The notes below the pieces were generated by a model, which did not search any database, had not been told where the DNA came from, and saw nothing but the letters and a program-made list of their open reading frames with translations. A stretch of 64,000 nt of DNA. It comes from Planctomycetales bacterium (GTDB taxonomy: Bacteria > Planctomycetota > Planctomycetia > Pirellulales > Thermoguttaceae). Positions 28,038 through 37,239 of this stretch are shown here, piece by piece (within the stretch, counting starts at the first letter, position 1; the number at the start of each line of letters is the position of its first letter). The translations under genes and the position numbers were made by a program. The stretch is from positions 1 to 64,000 of the forward strand of contig SKOZ01000031.1 in the NCBI GenBank assembly GCA_007119795.1. Reading direction: 5' to 3'.

Positions 28038-28253
28038 GAACGATCCGTTGTCCGTTGTCCGTTGTCAGTGGGACGCGCCGGGGGCGCGAGGAAATTGCAA
28101 ACAGTGGTGACGGACTATTTGTCGACGCCGTCATCACCACGTCGGGACGGATCGGCGATCCGTCCTACAGGCCGCGCCCGAGGCGGATGGAGCGGTTGGT
28201 CAGTTATCCGTTGTCCGTTGTCAGGGGGATGCGCCGGGGGCGCCAGGAAATAG
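28038..28253. repeat. Composite repeat filling the pheS-pheT spacer
   Basis: Nearly the whole 216 bp spacer is repeat-derived. Two direct ~44 bp units (about 28045-28095 and 28208-28250) each consist of CCGTTGT heptamers, then GTCAG, then the palindrome GCGCCGGGGGCGC and AGGAAAT. Between them is a perfect hairpin at 28145-28165 (GGACGGATC, 3-base loop, GATCCGTCC). The heptamers also occur near pheT, hisI, hisG and gspL starts. Confidence 0.75.
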
Positions 28254-29288
28254 CTAGAACTGGCGGAGGAAACGCACGTCGTTGCGGTAAAGCTCGCGGA
28301 TGTCGTTCAGGCCGTGGCGGCGGGCGCAGATTCGCTCGATGCCCAGTCCGAAGGCGAAACCGCTGAACTCCTCCGGGTCGTAGCCCACGGCCGCCAGTAC
28401 ATTGGGATCGACCATTCCTGCCCCGCCCATTTCGATCCAGCCTCCCTGCCAGCTCATGTCCACCTCCACGCTCGGCTCGGTGAACGGGAAAAAGGAGGGG
28501 CGGAAGCGGATGTGGACGTCGTCGGCAAAGAGACTCTGGGCGAAGAGCCTCAGCATGCTCTTCAGGTCCGCCATGGTAACGTGAGTGTCAACCAGCAATC
28601 CCTCGATCTGGTGGAACATCGGGTAATGGGTGGCATCGGCCGTGTCGGGCCGGTACACGCGCCCGCAGGAGATGATGCGGACCGGGGGGCGAGTCTGCTC
28701 CATGACGCGAATCTGCACGGTGCTCGTCTGACTGCGGAGCAGGCAGGCGCCGGCATCTTGGCCCCCGGCCGCGGCTGCTGTGGCGAGGTAGAAGTTCTCC
28801 AAGGGATCGCGTGCGGGGTGCTCGGGTGGAATGTTCAGGGCGTCGAAGTTGTGCCAGGGGTCCTCGACCTCGGGGCCGTCGGCGACGGAAAAGCCGAGCC
28901 GGCCCATGGTGTCGATGAGCTCATCGATGGTCTGGGTGATGGGATGGAGCCGCCCCAGGCGGGGGCGGATGCCGGGGACCGTGGGATCGAAGGGAGCCGC
29001 AGCCGCCGCTTGGGGGGCAGCTTTGAGACGCTCGCTGGCGGCGGTCAGGGCCGCCTCGAGGGCCTGCTTGACTTCGTTGAAGCGCTTCCCCGCGGTGGGC
29101 TTGTCGGTTCGATCGACGCGGCCGAGTTTCTTCTGCACTTCCTTGATCCGCCCACTCTTGGCGCCGAGGAACTTGACGCGGGCGGCCTCGAGCGATTCCG
29201 CACTCCCCTCGCGAACGGCGGTTTCGAAGGCCTCAAGGGCTTCCTGAGAAAGATGTTCCAGCTCGTCCAGGTATTCGCGTAAAGCCAT
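28254..29288 (-). CDS. pheS: Phenylalanine-tRNA ligase alpha subunit
   Basis: Catalytic class II subunit of PheRS. 344 residues with the N-terminal coiled coil ([24 protein letters not shown]), motif 1/2 region ([28 protein letters not shown]), the phenylalanine pocket [19 protein letters not shown], and motif 3 [17 protein letters not shown]. The ATG at 29288 ([15 protein letters not shown]) gives the usual N-terminus; longer readings have no homology. First gene of pheS-pheT, separated from pheT by the repeat-filled spacer. Confidence 0.94.
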   Translation of the reverse strand: MALREYLDELEHLSQEALEAFETAVREGSAESLEAARVKFLGAKSGRIKEVQKKLGRVDRTDKPTAGKRFNEVKQALEAALTAASERLKAAPQAAAAAPFDPTVPGIRPRLGRLHPITQTIDELIDTMGRLGFSVADGPEVEDPWHNFDALNIPPEHPARDPLENFYLATAAAAGGQDAGACLLRSQTSTVQIRVMEQTRPPVRIISCGRVYRPDTADATHYPMFHQIEGLLVDTHVTMADLKSMLRLFAQSLFADDVHIRFRPSFFPFTEPSVEVDMSWQGGWIEMGGAGMVDPNVLAAVGYDPEEFSGFAFGLGIERICARRHGLNDIRELYRNDVRFLRQF

Positions 29289-29432
29289 GGTGATCCTCAA
29301 GGGGGTCCACCCCGTGCATGACGGCGCCGAATCCAGCCTGCAGAAGGGGCGTCGCGGTCCGCTTGCCGCAGGCCGTAAGCCCCCCATTATCGGAGGCGAC
29401 TCGCCGGTGGCAAGGGCGCCCGCCGGGACCGA

Positions 29433-31346
29433 TCAGCCGACCTCGGCGGGCTCGGCCAGTTCCTCGACGGCAGCAGGCAAGGCGTCGTCGGCGAGGTCCA
29501 GGCCGCCGCGGCCGCGGGCGAAGGCCACGAGCCCCTCAGCGATCAGCCAGAAGGCCATCGCCATCACCGCCAGGCAGACGCCGATCAGCGAGAGCCGCAC
29601 GGCCGGTTCGAGCGTTTCGCTGGCGACGAAGCCGCGGAGGTTGATCGCCATCGCCCAGATGGAGACCGCGAGCATGAGCACCATCGGCACCAGGGTGTAT
29701 ACGACCGGGCGGCTGAGCCTGTAGAGAAAGAGGCTCACGGCCAACAGCGCCAGGCCGGCGAGGAGCTGGTTGGTGGCGCCGAAGAGGGTCCACACCGCCG
29801 GGCTGGCCACGAGGCCGAAGAAGGCCACCCCCGCCACCGCCACGATCGAGCCGAAATAGCGGTTGGCCAGCAGCGTCAGGTTCAGCGAACGGCAGATCTC
29901 CTCGACGTTGAACCGCAAGAGCCGCGTGCCCGAGTCGAGCGTCGTCAGGGCGAAGGCGACGATGGTTACCGCCAAGAGCGTCTGGCCGATGCGCGGCGGG
30001 ATGCCGAGCTGGGCGAGGAAGGCGGCCCCGCCGCGGACCACCGCGCTGAGCTGGGCCGCGAGGCTGCCGGCGGTCTGCCACTGGGCGTAGACGCCGTCCG
30101 CGGTCCAGGCCGCCGCGCCCAGGCCCGCCGTGCAGGCGAGGATGACCAGCACCGCGAGGGCCCCCTCGGTGAGCATCGCCCCGTAACCGATCGGCAGCGC
30201 GTCCCTCTCGCGGTTGAGCTGGCGGACGGTGGTGCCGCTGGAGACCAGGGAGTGGAAGCCGCTGATCGCCCCGCAGGCGACGGTCACGAACAGCAGCGGA
30301 ATCATCGGCGGCGCCCCGGGGATGCCGGTCCGTACCGCCTCGGCGTGGAAGTGCGCCGACTCGTGCCCGTAGGCCGCAGCGATTCCCAACCCGACAAGCA
30401 TCGTCACCAGCGCGAAGTAGAGCTGGAAGCTGTTGATATAGTCCCGCGGCTGCAAGAGCAGCCAGACGGGAAGGACCGACGCGATGAAGGCGTAGCCCAG
30501 CAGCAAGCCGATCCAGGCGAGGCGGGCGTGGTCCACGGCCTGGTTCAGGTCGTCGACGGCCGCCTCGTTGCCGACGGCGGCCAGATAGCTTGCCGCGGCC
30601 GCCGCGCCGTAGGGGACCTCGTAGGCGGAGCCGTCCGCGGCCGGCGGCGCGTCGCGGGCGGCCTCCAGGGCGGCGCGGGTCTCCGGTGCGGCAAACCAAT
30701 GGTAGGTCGTCACCGGCCGCTCCACTCCCCAGAGAATGAAGCCCCCAAATGCCGCCAGGGCCACCACCGTGGCCGCCCAAAGCGGCAGGCGGGACTTGTA
30801 CATCGTCACTCCGAAGATCACCGCCACCAGCATGAGGCCGAGGGAAGGAATGACGGCGTCGGGATTGTATTGGAGGAAGAGATTCGAGATGGCGTTGACG
30901 AAGATGCCCATCGCCAGCGCGAGGAGGAAGTAGATGATCAGCAGGGCCAGGAGCCGGGCGCGGGGACCGATGAGCTCGCGGCAGACATCGCCCACCGAGC
31001 GGCCCTTGAAGCGGAGGCTCAGTGTGAGCGCGCCCAGGTCGTGTACGGCGCCGATGAAGACGCTTCCCAAGAGGACCCAGGCGAGCGCGGGGAGCCACCC
31101 CCAGATGACGGCTACCGCCGGACCGAGTATGGGCCCGAGCCCGGCGATCGAGGCGAAGTGATGGCCGAAGAGGATTGGGGTTCGCGTGGGCAGGTAGTCG
31201 ACGCCGTCTTTCATCGTGTGGGCGCAGGTCAAGCGGCGGTCGTCGAGCTGGAAGATCCGCCGTGCCAGGAAGCGGCCGTAGATCAGGTAGGCCGCCAGCA
31301 GCACGGCAAACGACGCCCCGGCCACGGCTGCCGCATTCGCGAACAT
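29433..31346 (-). CDS. cstA: Carbon starvation protein A (peptide/pyruvate transporter family)
   Basis: Multi-spanning inner-membrane transporter of the CstA family, linked in other bacteria to uptake of peptides or pyruvate during carbon limitation. 637 residues with about 16 helices. Family sequences include HTMKDGVDYLPTRTPILFGHHFASIAGLGPILGP-type N-terminal signature, GVTMYKSRLPLW, the conserved SGFHSLVSSGTTVRQ loop and ALTTLDSGTRLLRF. The ATG at 31346 follows GGGGAGACC; upstream readings have no ribosome binding site. A ~60-residue soluble insert (TRAALEAARDAPPAADGSAY to NQAVDHARL) sits between helices. Confidence 0.92.
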   Translation of the reverse strand: MFANAAAVAGASFAVLLAAYLIYGRFLARRIFQLDDRRLTCAHTMKDGVDYLPTRTPILFGHHFASIAGLGPILGPAVAVIWGWLPALAWVLLGSVFIGAVHDLGALTLSLRFKGRSVGDVCRELIGPRARLLALLIIYFLLALAMGIFVNAISNLFLQYNPDAVIPSLGLMLVAVIFGVTMYKSRLPLWAATVVALAAFGGFILWGVERPVTTYHWFAAPETRAALEAARDAPPAADGSAYEVPYGAAAAASYLAAVGNEAAVDDLNQAVDHARLAWIGLLLGYAFIASVLPVWLLLQPRDYINSFQLYFALVTMLVGLGIAAAYGHESAHFHAEAVRTGIPGAPPMIPLLFVTVACGAISGFHSLVSSGTTVRQLNRERDALPIGYGAMLTEGALAVLVILACTAGLGAAAWTADGVYAQWQTAGSLAAQLSAVVRGGAAFLAQLGIPPRIGQTLLAVTIVAFALTTLDSGTRLLRFNVEEICRSLNLTLLANRYFGSIVAVAGVAFFGLVASPAVWTLFGATNQLLAGLALLAVSLFLYRLSRPVVYTLVPMVLMLAVSIWAMAINLRGFVASETLEPAVRLSLIGVCLAVMAMAFWLIAEGLVAFARGRGGLDLADDALPAAVEELAEPAEVG

Positions 31347-31548
31347 GGTCTCCCCTCGGAAAACGAGCCTCTGATCAAACGCCCCGCAGCAGCCCATTAT
31401 AGTATTCCCAGCCCTCGCACGGAGGGGGCCGCTGCAGGGCGCGCCTTTATGCCGTCAGGGAGGTCGGAGTGGTGGATTCCTACTCCTTGGGATCGGCCAA
31501 CCTCAAGTACCCCCCCAGAGGCCGCCGCGTGGGAAGCATACGCCCGGC

Positions 31549-32346
31549 TCACGACATCAAGCGGCTGCCGAGCTGCCAGAGGATCACGACGACGCCTAGG
31601 GGGAAGACCCAGAGTGCGAACCAATGGAGGTGCCCCTCTCGGAGCCAACGGATCAGCCACGCCAACGCCATTAGCCCCACCAAGAAGCTCACCACCAAGC
31701 CCACGCCCAGCGCCGCGAGGGAAGCGGTTTCGGGGGTATCCTCGAGAAGTTCGAGTGCCTCGAGAAAGCCGGCTCCCGCCATGGCGGGGATGGCAAGCAG
31801 GAAGGAGAAGGTTGCCGCCTCGTCGCGCCGCAACCGCATTGCCAACCCGGCAGTGATGGTCGCTCCGCTCCGGGAGACGCCCGGGAGGATCGCCAAGGCC
31901 TGAAAGCCGCCGATGAGCAGCGCTGCCTTGAACGAGAGATGGCGGCAGATCCCAGTGGAAGTGGGGTGTCGGTTGCCCCAGATGAGCAGGCTGCCGGTTA
32001 CCAGGAACATGAACCCCGACAGCAAGGCGCTCGCCAGAAAGACCTCCGACCCGGGCAGAAAACGCTTCAGTCCTACGCCAATGATGCCCGCAGGTATGGA
32101 GCCGACGAGAATCAGCCCGATGACGCGACGATCTTCCCCCAGGAGCGCTATGATTCTTTGACGAAAGAAGACGAGAATGCTCAGCAGTGTCCCCACATGG
32201 AGCACGATACTGACCGTGAGCTTCTCCTCAACAACCCTTTCCAAGGTATCGAAGATCGCCCCGCCAACCGCCAGGTGGCCCGAGGAGCTGACGGGGAGGA
32301 ACTCGGTAATGCCTTGAACGATGGCGAGTACGAAGATTTCGAGCAT
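31549..32346 (-). CDS. uppP: Undecaprenyl-diphosphatase (UppP/BacA)
   Basis: Integral-membrane phosphatase recycling undecaprenyl pyrophosphate to the monophosphate carrier for envelope polymer synthesis. 265 residues. Catalytic regions are QGITEFLPVSSSGHLAVGG near the N-terminus and GFQALAILPGVSRSGATI in the second half, the two inverted-repeat motifs of the family. The ATG at 32346 (MLEIFVLAIVQGITE) is the standard start. It is convergent or tandem with nothing close; cstA lies 200 bp downstream on the same strand. Confidence 0.94.
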   Translation of the reverse strand: MLEIFVLAIVQGITEFLPVSSSGHLAVGGAIFDTLERVVEEKLTVSIVLHVGTLLSILVFFRQRIIALLGEDRRVIGLILVGSIPAGIIGVGLKRFLPGSEVFLASALLSGFMFLVTGSLLIWGNRHPTSTGICRHLSFKAALLIGGFQALAILPGVSRSGATITAGLAMRLRRDEAATFSFLLAIPAMAGAGFLEALELLEDTPETASLAALGVGLVVSFLVGLMALAWLIRWLREGHLHWFALWVFPLGVVVILWQLGSRLMS

Positions 32347-32676
32347 GGCACGGGGGGCAAAGGAAGTGAGATGGGGGTGGTTCGTTCCGCGGGGAGCGCC
32401 CGCGTATTCCCGCAAGTATAGGACGCCTCGTTGGCAGGTCCACGGTTTCATTGTGACAAGGATGGGGTGTTCTTGACAGCCTGTTGGCGGGCTGCCACAC
32501 TCAAATGAGGGGAAGCGCGGGCGGATGGCTTCGGGTAGGGAGGCTGCACGCGGACTGCATCGGCGCCGCAACATCACTTTGCGCGCCGCAGACCCTGAAC
32601 CGAGTGGCCGGGAATGCCCGCCCAGCGTCGGTGGACCAGACATCTCGGGGAATCCAGACAAAGGAGAGAGGAAGCG
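32347..32676. other. Divergent promoter region, uppP / CXXCH lipoprotein
   Basis: 330 bp without a gene. TTGACA at 32473-32478 is a good -35 box on the plus strand, but the hexamer 17-18 bp downstream (CACACT) is a weak -10. It is a candidate promoter for the lipoprotein gene at 32677. Confidence 0.35.
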
Positions 32677-33630
32677 ATGAAAGCGGTAAGGCAGTGGCAT
32701 TTGGCGGCTTTTCTGGCCATCGGGCTGATGACGTTTTTCGCGGGCTGTCCGCGAGAGGTGGACGCGCCCGACGACGAACCTCCCCCCCCTACGGTAACGG
32801 TCCCGCACGTGCCTGCCGATGAAGAACCGGTCGTGGAGCCGGAGCCGGTGGAGGAGCCGGAGCCGGTGGAGGAGCCGGAGCCGGTGGACGAGCCGGAGCC
32901 GGTGGAGGAGCCGGTGGCCGAGGCACCAACTCCGGAGGGCCCCGCCAGTCCCGAGACGACGCCCCCGGTTTCGCAGTTTGCCCCGGCGGCCGACCTGGTG
33001 GCCCAGTTAGAGGCCTACGTCGAGGAGATCGCCTCAACCCTCGCCTCCGAGGAGGAGTACGAGGATTCCACCCGCCTGCCCCGCGACGTGAACACCCTCG
33101 TGGTGATCGCCCTCTGCTTGGGAATGCATGACGAGCCACACGCCATGAGCGAGACGGAAGCGGCGGTTATGCGGGCGGCGCAGAAGCTGGCGGCGGCCGA
33201 GGACTACGCGGCCGCCCAGGAGGCCTTTGCCGAGGTGCAGCGGGCGATGGCCGGCGAGTCGGAGCTGGAAGCCGAGTTGGCGTGGGAGCCGGTGGCCTCG
33301 CTCGAGGAACTGATGAAGGCGGTCCCCCTGGTCGATACGCGCCTGGGGCGGACGCTGCGGCGTTTCGAAACCCAGGCGACGGAAGGGGCCCAACTGGCGG
33401 CCGTGCTGGCCGCGATCGCCCAGGGCAGTATGGCCGATACCAGCGAGGCCACGACTCCCGAGGAGGTGCAGCAGTGGTATGACTACTGTGCCATGATGCG
33501 GGACGCCGCCGGAGACGTGAATACGGCCTACCACGCCCTGGACCGGGATGCCGCCGAGGCGGCCCTCCAACGGCTGCAGCAGAGCTGCGACGACTGCCAC
33601 GCCGTCTTCCATCCGGCCGAGGCCCCCTAG
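32677..33630 (+). CDS. Lipoprotein with Glu-Pro repeats and a C-terminal CXXCH haem motif
   Basis: 317-residue protein with a lipoprotein signal (FLAIGLMTFFAGC). It continues with an acidic Glu-Pro-Val-Glu repeat linker at about residues 48-85 that would act as a rigid spacer, and a mostly helical domain (DLVAQLEAYVEEIASTLAS onward). CDDCH at 304-308 lies near the C-terminus, a c-type haem attachment site placed as in cytochrome c' four-helix bundles (LQQSCDDCHAVFH). It probably binds one haem in the periplasm on a membrane stalk. GGAGAGAGG lies 8 bp before the ATG. A strong terminator follows, so it is monocistronic. Confidence 0.75.
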   Translation: MKAVRQWHLAAFLAIGLMTFFAGCPREVDAPDDEPPPPTVTVPHVPADEEPVVEPEPVEEPEPVEEPEPVDEPEPVEEPVAEAPTPEGPASPETTPPVSQFAPAADLVAQLEAYVEEIASTLASEEEYEDSTRLPRDVNTLVVIALCLGMHDEPHAMSETEAAVMRAAQKLAAAEDYAAAQEAFAEVQRAMAGESELEAELAWEPVASLEELMKAVPLVDTRLGRTLRRFETQATEGAQLAAVLAAIAQGSMADTSEATTPEEVQQWYDYCAMMRDAAGDVNTAYHALDRDAAEAALQRLQQSCDDCHAVFHPAEAP

Positions 33631-33661
33631 CCTGCCGGCTAGTCAAACCGAGCGATGCGCG

Positions 33662-33692
33662 CGGCCGGGCCGGATTGGGCCCGGCCGTTTTT
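33662..33692 (+). terminator. Rho-independent terminator after the CXXCH lipoprotein gene
   Basis: Perfect 10 bp stem CGGCCGGGCC / GGCCCGGCCG with a 6-base loop, immediately followed by five T residues (33688-33692). It lies 32 bp after the stop codon. Confidence 0.88.
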
Positions 33693-33931
33693 CTTGATTA
33701 TCGCCATGGTGGGGGCGGCCGCCCTTCGTGCCGGCGGAACGGTTACGTGGCGCGGAATGCTCGGCGTGGGCAAGCCTTACAGGGGTTGTCGTTCGCGGCA
33801 GGGCAGGGCGGTTGCGGTGCATTGCCCGTGCATATCGACCGAAGAATAGACGTGCCCGCGGGCCGCATCGGCATACCCGGGCCCCCCCGTCGATAACGCA
33901 TCCCGGCAATAGTCACCCCCACGCTCGCAGC

Positions 33932-36106
33932 ATGGCCTTCGAAACCAAACCGTGGAACACGACCGGCATCAACGCATTCTTCCCGGGGCAATCCCTCGAG
34001 CCCACCGAGATGGTCGAGCGGCCACCCTCCCTGAAATTCACCTACCCGCTCCCCTACGGGGCGATATGCCATGATGATGGCGTCCAGTTCGTCGTCTTCA
34101 GCCGTTCGGCCACCGCGATGCGGGTGCTCCTCTACGGGGGGGTGCAGGACCGGGAGCCCAACGAGACCCTCGACTTCGATCCCGACTTGAACCGCTGGGG
34201 TGACATCTGGAGCATCTTCGTTCCCGGACTGCAGGCGGGACAGCTCTACCACTTCCAGGCCTCAGGACCGTACGAACCCGAAAAGGGGCACCGCTTCGAC
34301 CCCGCGGCGCGGCTCATCGACCCCTATGCCAAGGCCCTGGCCGGACACTTCCTCCCCGCCGACGACGGCATTGTGCGGCCACCGAAGTGCGTGGTCGTCG
34401 CCGACGACGACTTCGATTGGCAGGGCGACCGCCACTTGCGGCGGAGCCTGGCGGAGACGGTGATTTACGAGATGCACGTGAAGGGCTTCACCCAATCGCG
34501 GTCCAGCGGGGTGAGGCACCCGGGAACGTACTTGGGAGTGATCGAGAAGATCCCCTACCTCAAGTCGCTCGGGGTCACCGCCGTCGAGCTGATGCCGGTA
34601 CACGAGTTCCCCCTCAACGACTGCATCGGCCAACGCCCCGCGCGGCCCAACTACTGGGGATACGACCCGCTCGTCTTCTTCTCGCCCCATCGCGGCTACG
34701 CCGTCAGCGGCGAGCCCGGAGGGCAGGTGCGCGAGTTCAAACAGATGGTCCGAGCCCTGCACGAGGCGGGGATCGAGGTGATCCTGGACGTGGTCTTCAA
34801 CCATACCGCCGAAGGGAACCACCAGGGGCCTACGCTCTCTTTCAAGGGGCTGGAGAACCGCGTCTACTATATGCTCGAGCGGGATCGGGCCGTGTACCGC
34901 AACTACTCCGGGTGCGGCAACACCCTCAACGGCAACCACCCCATCGTCCGCGAGCTGATCTTCCATTGCTTGAGGTACTGGGTCCATAACTACCACGTGG
35001 ACGGCTTCCGCTTCGATCTGGCCTCGATCCTCTCCCGCGACCGCAACGGCAATCTGATCCCCAATCCACCGGTCGTGGAGACGACCGCCGAAGACCCCCT
35101 GCTGGCCGATACGAAGATCATCGCCGAGGCCTGGGACGCCGCCGGCGCCTACCAGGTGGGTACGTTCGCCGATCTGCGCTGGGCCGAATGGAACGGCCAC
35201 TTCCGCGACGACGTCCGCCGCTACTGGCGCTGTGACGCGCACATGACCGGCCCGCTCGCCACCCGGCTCGCCGGTTCCAGCGACCTCTATCAGCGCGGCG
35301 GCCGCCGGCCCTACCACAGCATCAACTTCGTCACCTCGCACGACGGCTTCACGCTCAACGACCTGGTAAGCTACAACGAGAAGCACAACGAGGCCAACGG
35401 CGAGGAGAACCGCGACGGGGAGAACAACAACTACAGCTTCAACTTCGGCGTCGAGGGGCCCACGCGGCGGCGGGGCATCGAGCGCGTCCGCGCCCGGCAG
35501 ATCCGCAACATGATGGCCACCCTGCTGCTCAGCCAGGGCGTGCCCATGATCCTCTTCGGCGACGAGTGCCGCCGCAGCCAGCGGGGAAACAACAACGCCT
35601 ATTGCCAGGACAACGCCATTTCCTATTTCGACTGGCGGCTGGTCCACAAGCACCAGGACCTGCTGCGGTTCTTCCAGGCCCTGGTGGCATTCCGCCGCGC
35701 CGAGCCGACGGTCCGCCAGGCCTCGTTCCTCCGCGGCCAGCCCTTCCGTCCGGGGGGGCTGCCCGACGTGAGCTGGTTCTCGGCCGAGGGGGGACCGGTC
35801 AACTGGGCCGCAGCGGACAACGGCCTGGTGGTGGTCTTTGCCGCGGTGCCGCCGCGGGGTCTGGCCGACGCGCGGAACCATAACCTGATGATCTGGTTCC
35901 ACGCCGGGATCGAACCGCGGCGTTTCGTGGTCCCGCCGTTGGTGCGGGGCCTTTCCTGGCGATGCTTTGTGGACACCGCCGCCGAACCGCCCGCCGACGT
36001 CCACCCGCACTTGGACGGACCGCCGCTCCCGGAGGAGGGCTCGGCGATTGTCGAAGCACGCAGCATCCGCTGCTACCTCGCCCGCGACACCCGCCCGGTC
36101 ATTTGA
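33932..36106 (+). CDS. glgX: Glycogen debranching enzyme (GlgX-type isoamylase)
   Basis: GH13 enzyme hydrolysing alpha-1,6 branches of glycogen or limit dextrins in the cytosol. 724 residues. It has an N-terminal CBM48 domain (AICHDDGVQFVVFSRSATAMRVLLY) and a barrel with VIYEMHVKGFT and VFNHTAEG. The nucleophile Asp is in DGFRFDLASIL, the acid/base Glu in IIAEAWDAAG and the third Asp in FVTSHDGFTL. The NEKHNEANGEENRDGENNN stretch is typical of GlgX. The ATG at 33932 was chosen for the family-like N-terminus; no clear Shine-Dalgarno. The next promoter overlaps its stop codon. Confidence 0.92.
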   Translation: MAFETKPWNTTGINAFFPGQSLEPTEMVERPPSLKFTYPLPYGAICHDDGVQFVVFSRSATAMRVLLYGGVQDREPNETLDFDPDLNRWGDIWSIFVPGLQAGQLYHFQASGPYEPEKGHRFDPAARLIDPYAKALAGHFLPADDGIVRPPKCVVVADDDFDWQGDRHLRRSLAETVIYEMHVKGFTQSRSSGVRHPGTYLGVIEKIPYLKSLGVTAVELMPVHEFPLNDCIGQRPARPNYWGYDPLVFFSPHRGYAVSGEPGGQVREFKQMVRALHEAGIEVILDVVFNHTAEGNHQGPTLSFKGLENRVYYMLERDRAVYRNYSGCGNTLNGNHPIVRELIFHCLRYWVHNYHVDGFRFDLASILSRDRNGNLIPNPPVVETTAEDPLLADTKIIAEAWDAAGAYQVGTFADLRWAEWNGHFRDDVRRYWRCDAHMTGPLATRLAGSSDLYQRGGRRPYHSINFVTSHDGFTLNDLVSYNEKHNEANGEENRDGENNNYSFNFGVEGPTRRRGIERVRARQIRNMMATLLLSQGVPMILFGDECRRSQRGNNNAYCQDNAISYFDWRLVHKHQDLLRFFQALVAFRRAEPTVRQASFLRGQPFRPGGLPDVSWFSAEGGPVNWAAADNGLVVVFAAVPPRGLADARNHNLMIWFHAGIEPRRFVVPPLVRGLSWRCFVDTAAEPPADVHPHLDGPPLPEEGSAIVEARSIRCYLARDTRPVI

Positions 36107-36130
36107 CAGGGAATGGCGGCCGGGTATACT
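36103..36130 (+). promoter_or_regulatory. Sigma-70-type promoter overlapping the glgX stop codon
   Basis: Perfect -35 TTGACA at 36103-36108, a 16 bp spacer, and -10 TATACT at 36125-36130. The TGA of glgX lies inside the -35 box. It points at the exported protein gene starting 87 bp downstream. Confidence 0.6.
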
Positions 36131-36216
36131 CGTCATTGGCTTCCGGATTGGGGTATCTGTCCATTGGCTGCCGGCAGCCTCCCACCGCGCGTGGGGGTAA
36201 TCCTTGATAGGAGAGG

Positions 36217-37233
36217 ATGTCGATGACCAGCGAGATTTCGCGGCGTCAGTTGCTCGCCCGCCTCGGTGCTGCACCGGCGGCGGGGGCCATGGGGTTGGCA
36301 GCGTTTCAGGCCCATGGACTCGAAGAAATCCAGCTCGCGGCGCGCCTGCATGGCAACGATGCCGCCGACGCCCTGACGATGCCCACCCACACCTACCCCT
36401 CGTGGGCGCGGCTGGAAGATCTCAAGGACAAAGTCCCCAAGACGAAGCTGGGGAACCTGGAAGTGAGCCGGATGATCTTTGGGGGCAACCTCATCGGCGG
36501 CTGGGCCCATGCCCGCGACCTCATCTACGCCTCCGACCTGATCAAGGCCTACCACCACCGCGACAAGGTGTTCGAGACGCTCCGCCTCGCCGAGGCCTGC
36601 GGCATCAACACGATCCTCACCAGCCCCACGCTCTGCGACGTGATCACCGACTACTGGGAGCACGGCGGCGGCAAGATCCAATTCATTTCCGATCTCGGCG
36701 GCAGCGGGCCGCTGCCGGAGCGGATCGAGTACTCGATCGATCACGGCGCCGTCGCCTGTTACGTCCACGGCGGCTTGGCCGACAATCTGGCGGCCCGCGG
36801 CGATTTCGACCCCATCGCCGACGCCCTGGAGCGGATCCGCCGCGCCGGCCAGCCGGCGGGAATCGGCGCGCACGCGCAAGCGACCGTGCAGGGCTGCGCC
36901 GATCGAGGGATCATCCCCGACTTCTGGATGAAGACCCTCCACCACCACAATTACTGGTCCGCCCGCCCCGACGAACCGTATGCCGGTAACAACTGGTGCA
37001 TGGAGCCCGAAGCGACCATCGCCTTCATGAAGGAACGCGAAGAGCCCTGGCTGGCGTTTAAGGTGCTCGCCGCGGGCGCCCTCCGCCCCGAGGACGGCTT
37101 CCGCTATGCCTTCGAGAATGGGGCGGACTTCATTTGCGTGGGCATGTACGACTTCCAGGTCGTCGAGGACGTCAACATCCTCTTGGACGTGCTCCAGAGC
37201 GACCTCGATCGCCAGCGCGCCTGGTTCGCCTAG
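36217..37233 (+). CDS. Tat-exported protein, aldo/keto-reductase-like TIM barrel
   Basis: 338-residue planctomycete protein exported by Tat (ISRRQLLARLGAAPAAGAMGLAAF). The mature part begins with KTKLGNLEVSRMIFGGNLIGGWAHARDL, the entry strand of an AKR-like barrel. It continues with TLRLAEACGINTILTSPT and ends FICVGMYDFQVVEDVNILLDVL. The canonical Asp-Tyr-Lys-His tetrad is not evident, and YHGH-like metal ligands (LHHHNYW) are present instead, so reductase activity is unlikely. GGAGAGG precedes two in-frame ATGs (36217, 36223); the second has the better spacing. It is driven by the promoter at 36103. Confidence 0.75.
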   Translation: MSMTSEISRRQLLARLGAAPAAGAMGLAAFQAHGLEEIQLAARLHGNDAADALTMPTHTYPSWARLEDLKDKVPKTKLGNLEVSRMIFGGNLIGGWAHARDLIYASDLIKAYHHRDKVFETLRLAEACGINTILTSPTLCDVITDYWEHGGGKIQFISDLGGSGPLPERIEYSIDHGAVACYVHGGLADNLAARGDFDPIADALERIRRAGQPAGIGAHAQATVQGCADRGIIPDFWMKTLHHHNYWSARPDEPYAGNNWCMEPEATIAFMKEREEPWLAFKVLAAGALRPEDGFRYAFENGADFICVGMYDFQVVEDVNILLDVLQSDLDRQRAWFA

Positions 37234-37239
37234 GCGGGT

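Noticed and set aside
25539..28253. Very long plus-strand reading frame (904 codons) opposite pheT
   Set aside because: It is antisense to the clearly conserved pheT and the zinc-ribbon gene, has no family-like sequence and arises from high GC at third positions.
34262..36274. Minus-strand 670-codon frame opposite glgX
   Set aside because: glgX has all catalytic motifs on the plus strand; the antisense product is Val/Gly/Asp-rich shadow sequence.
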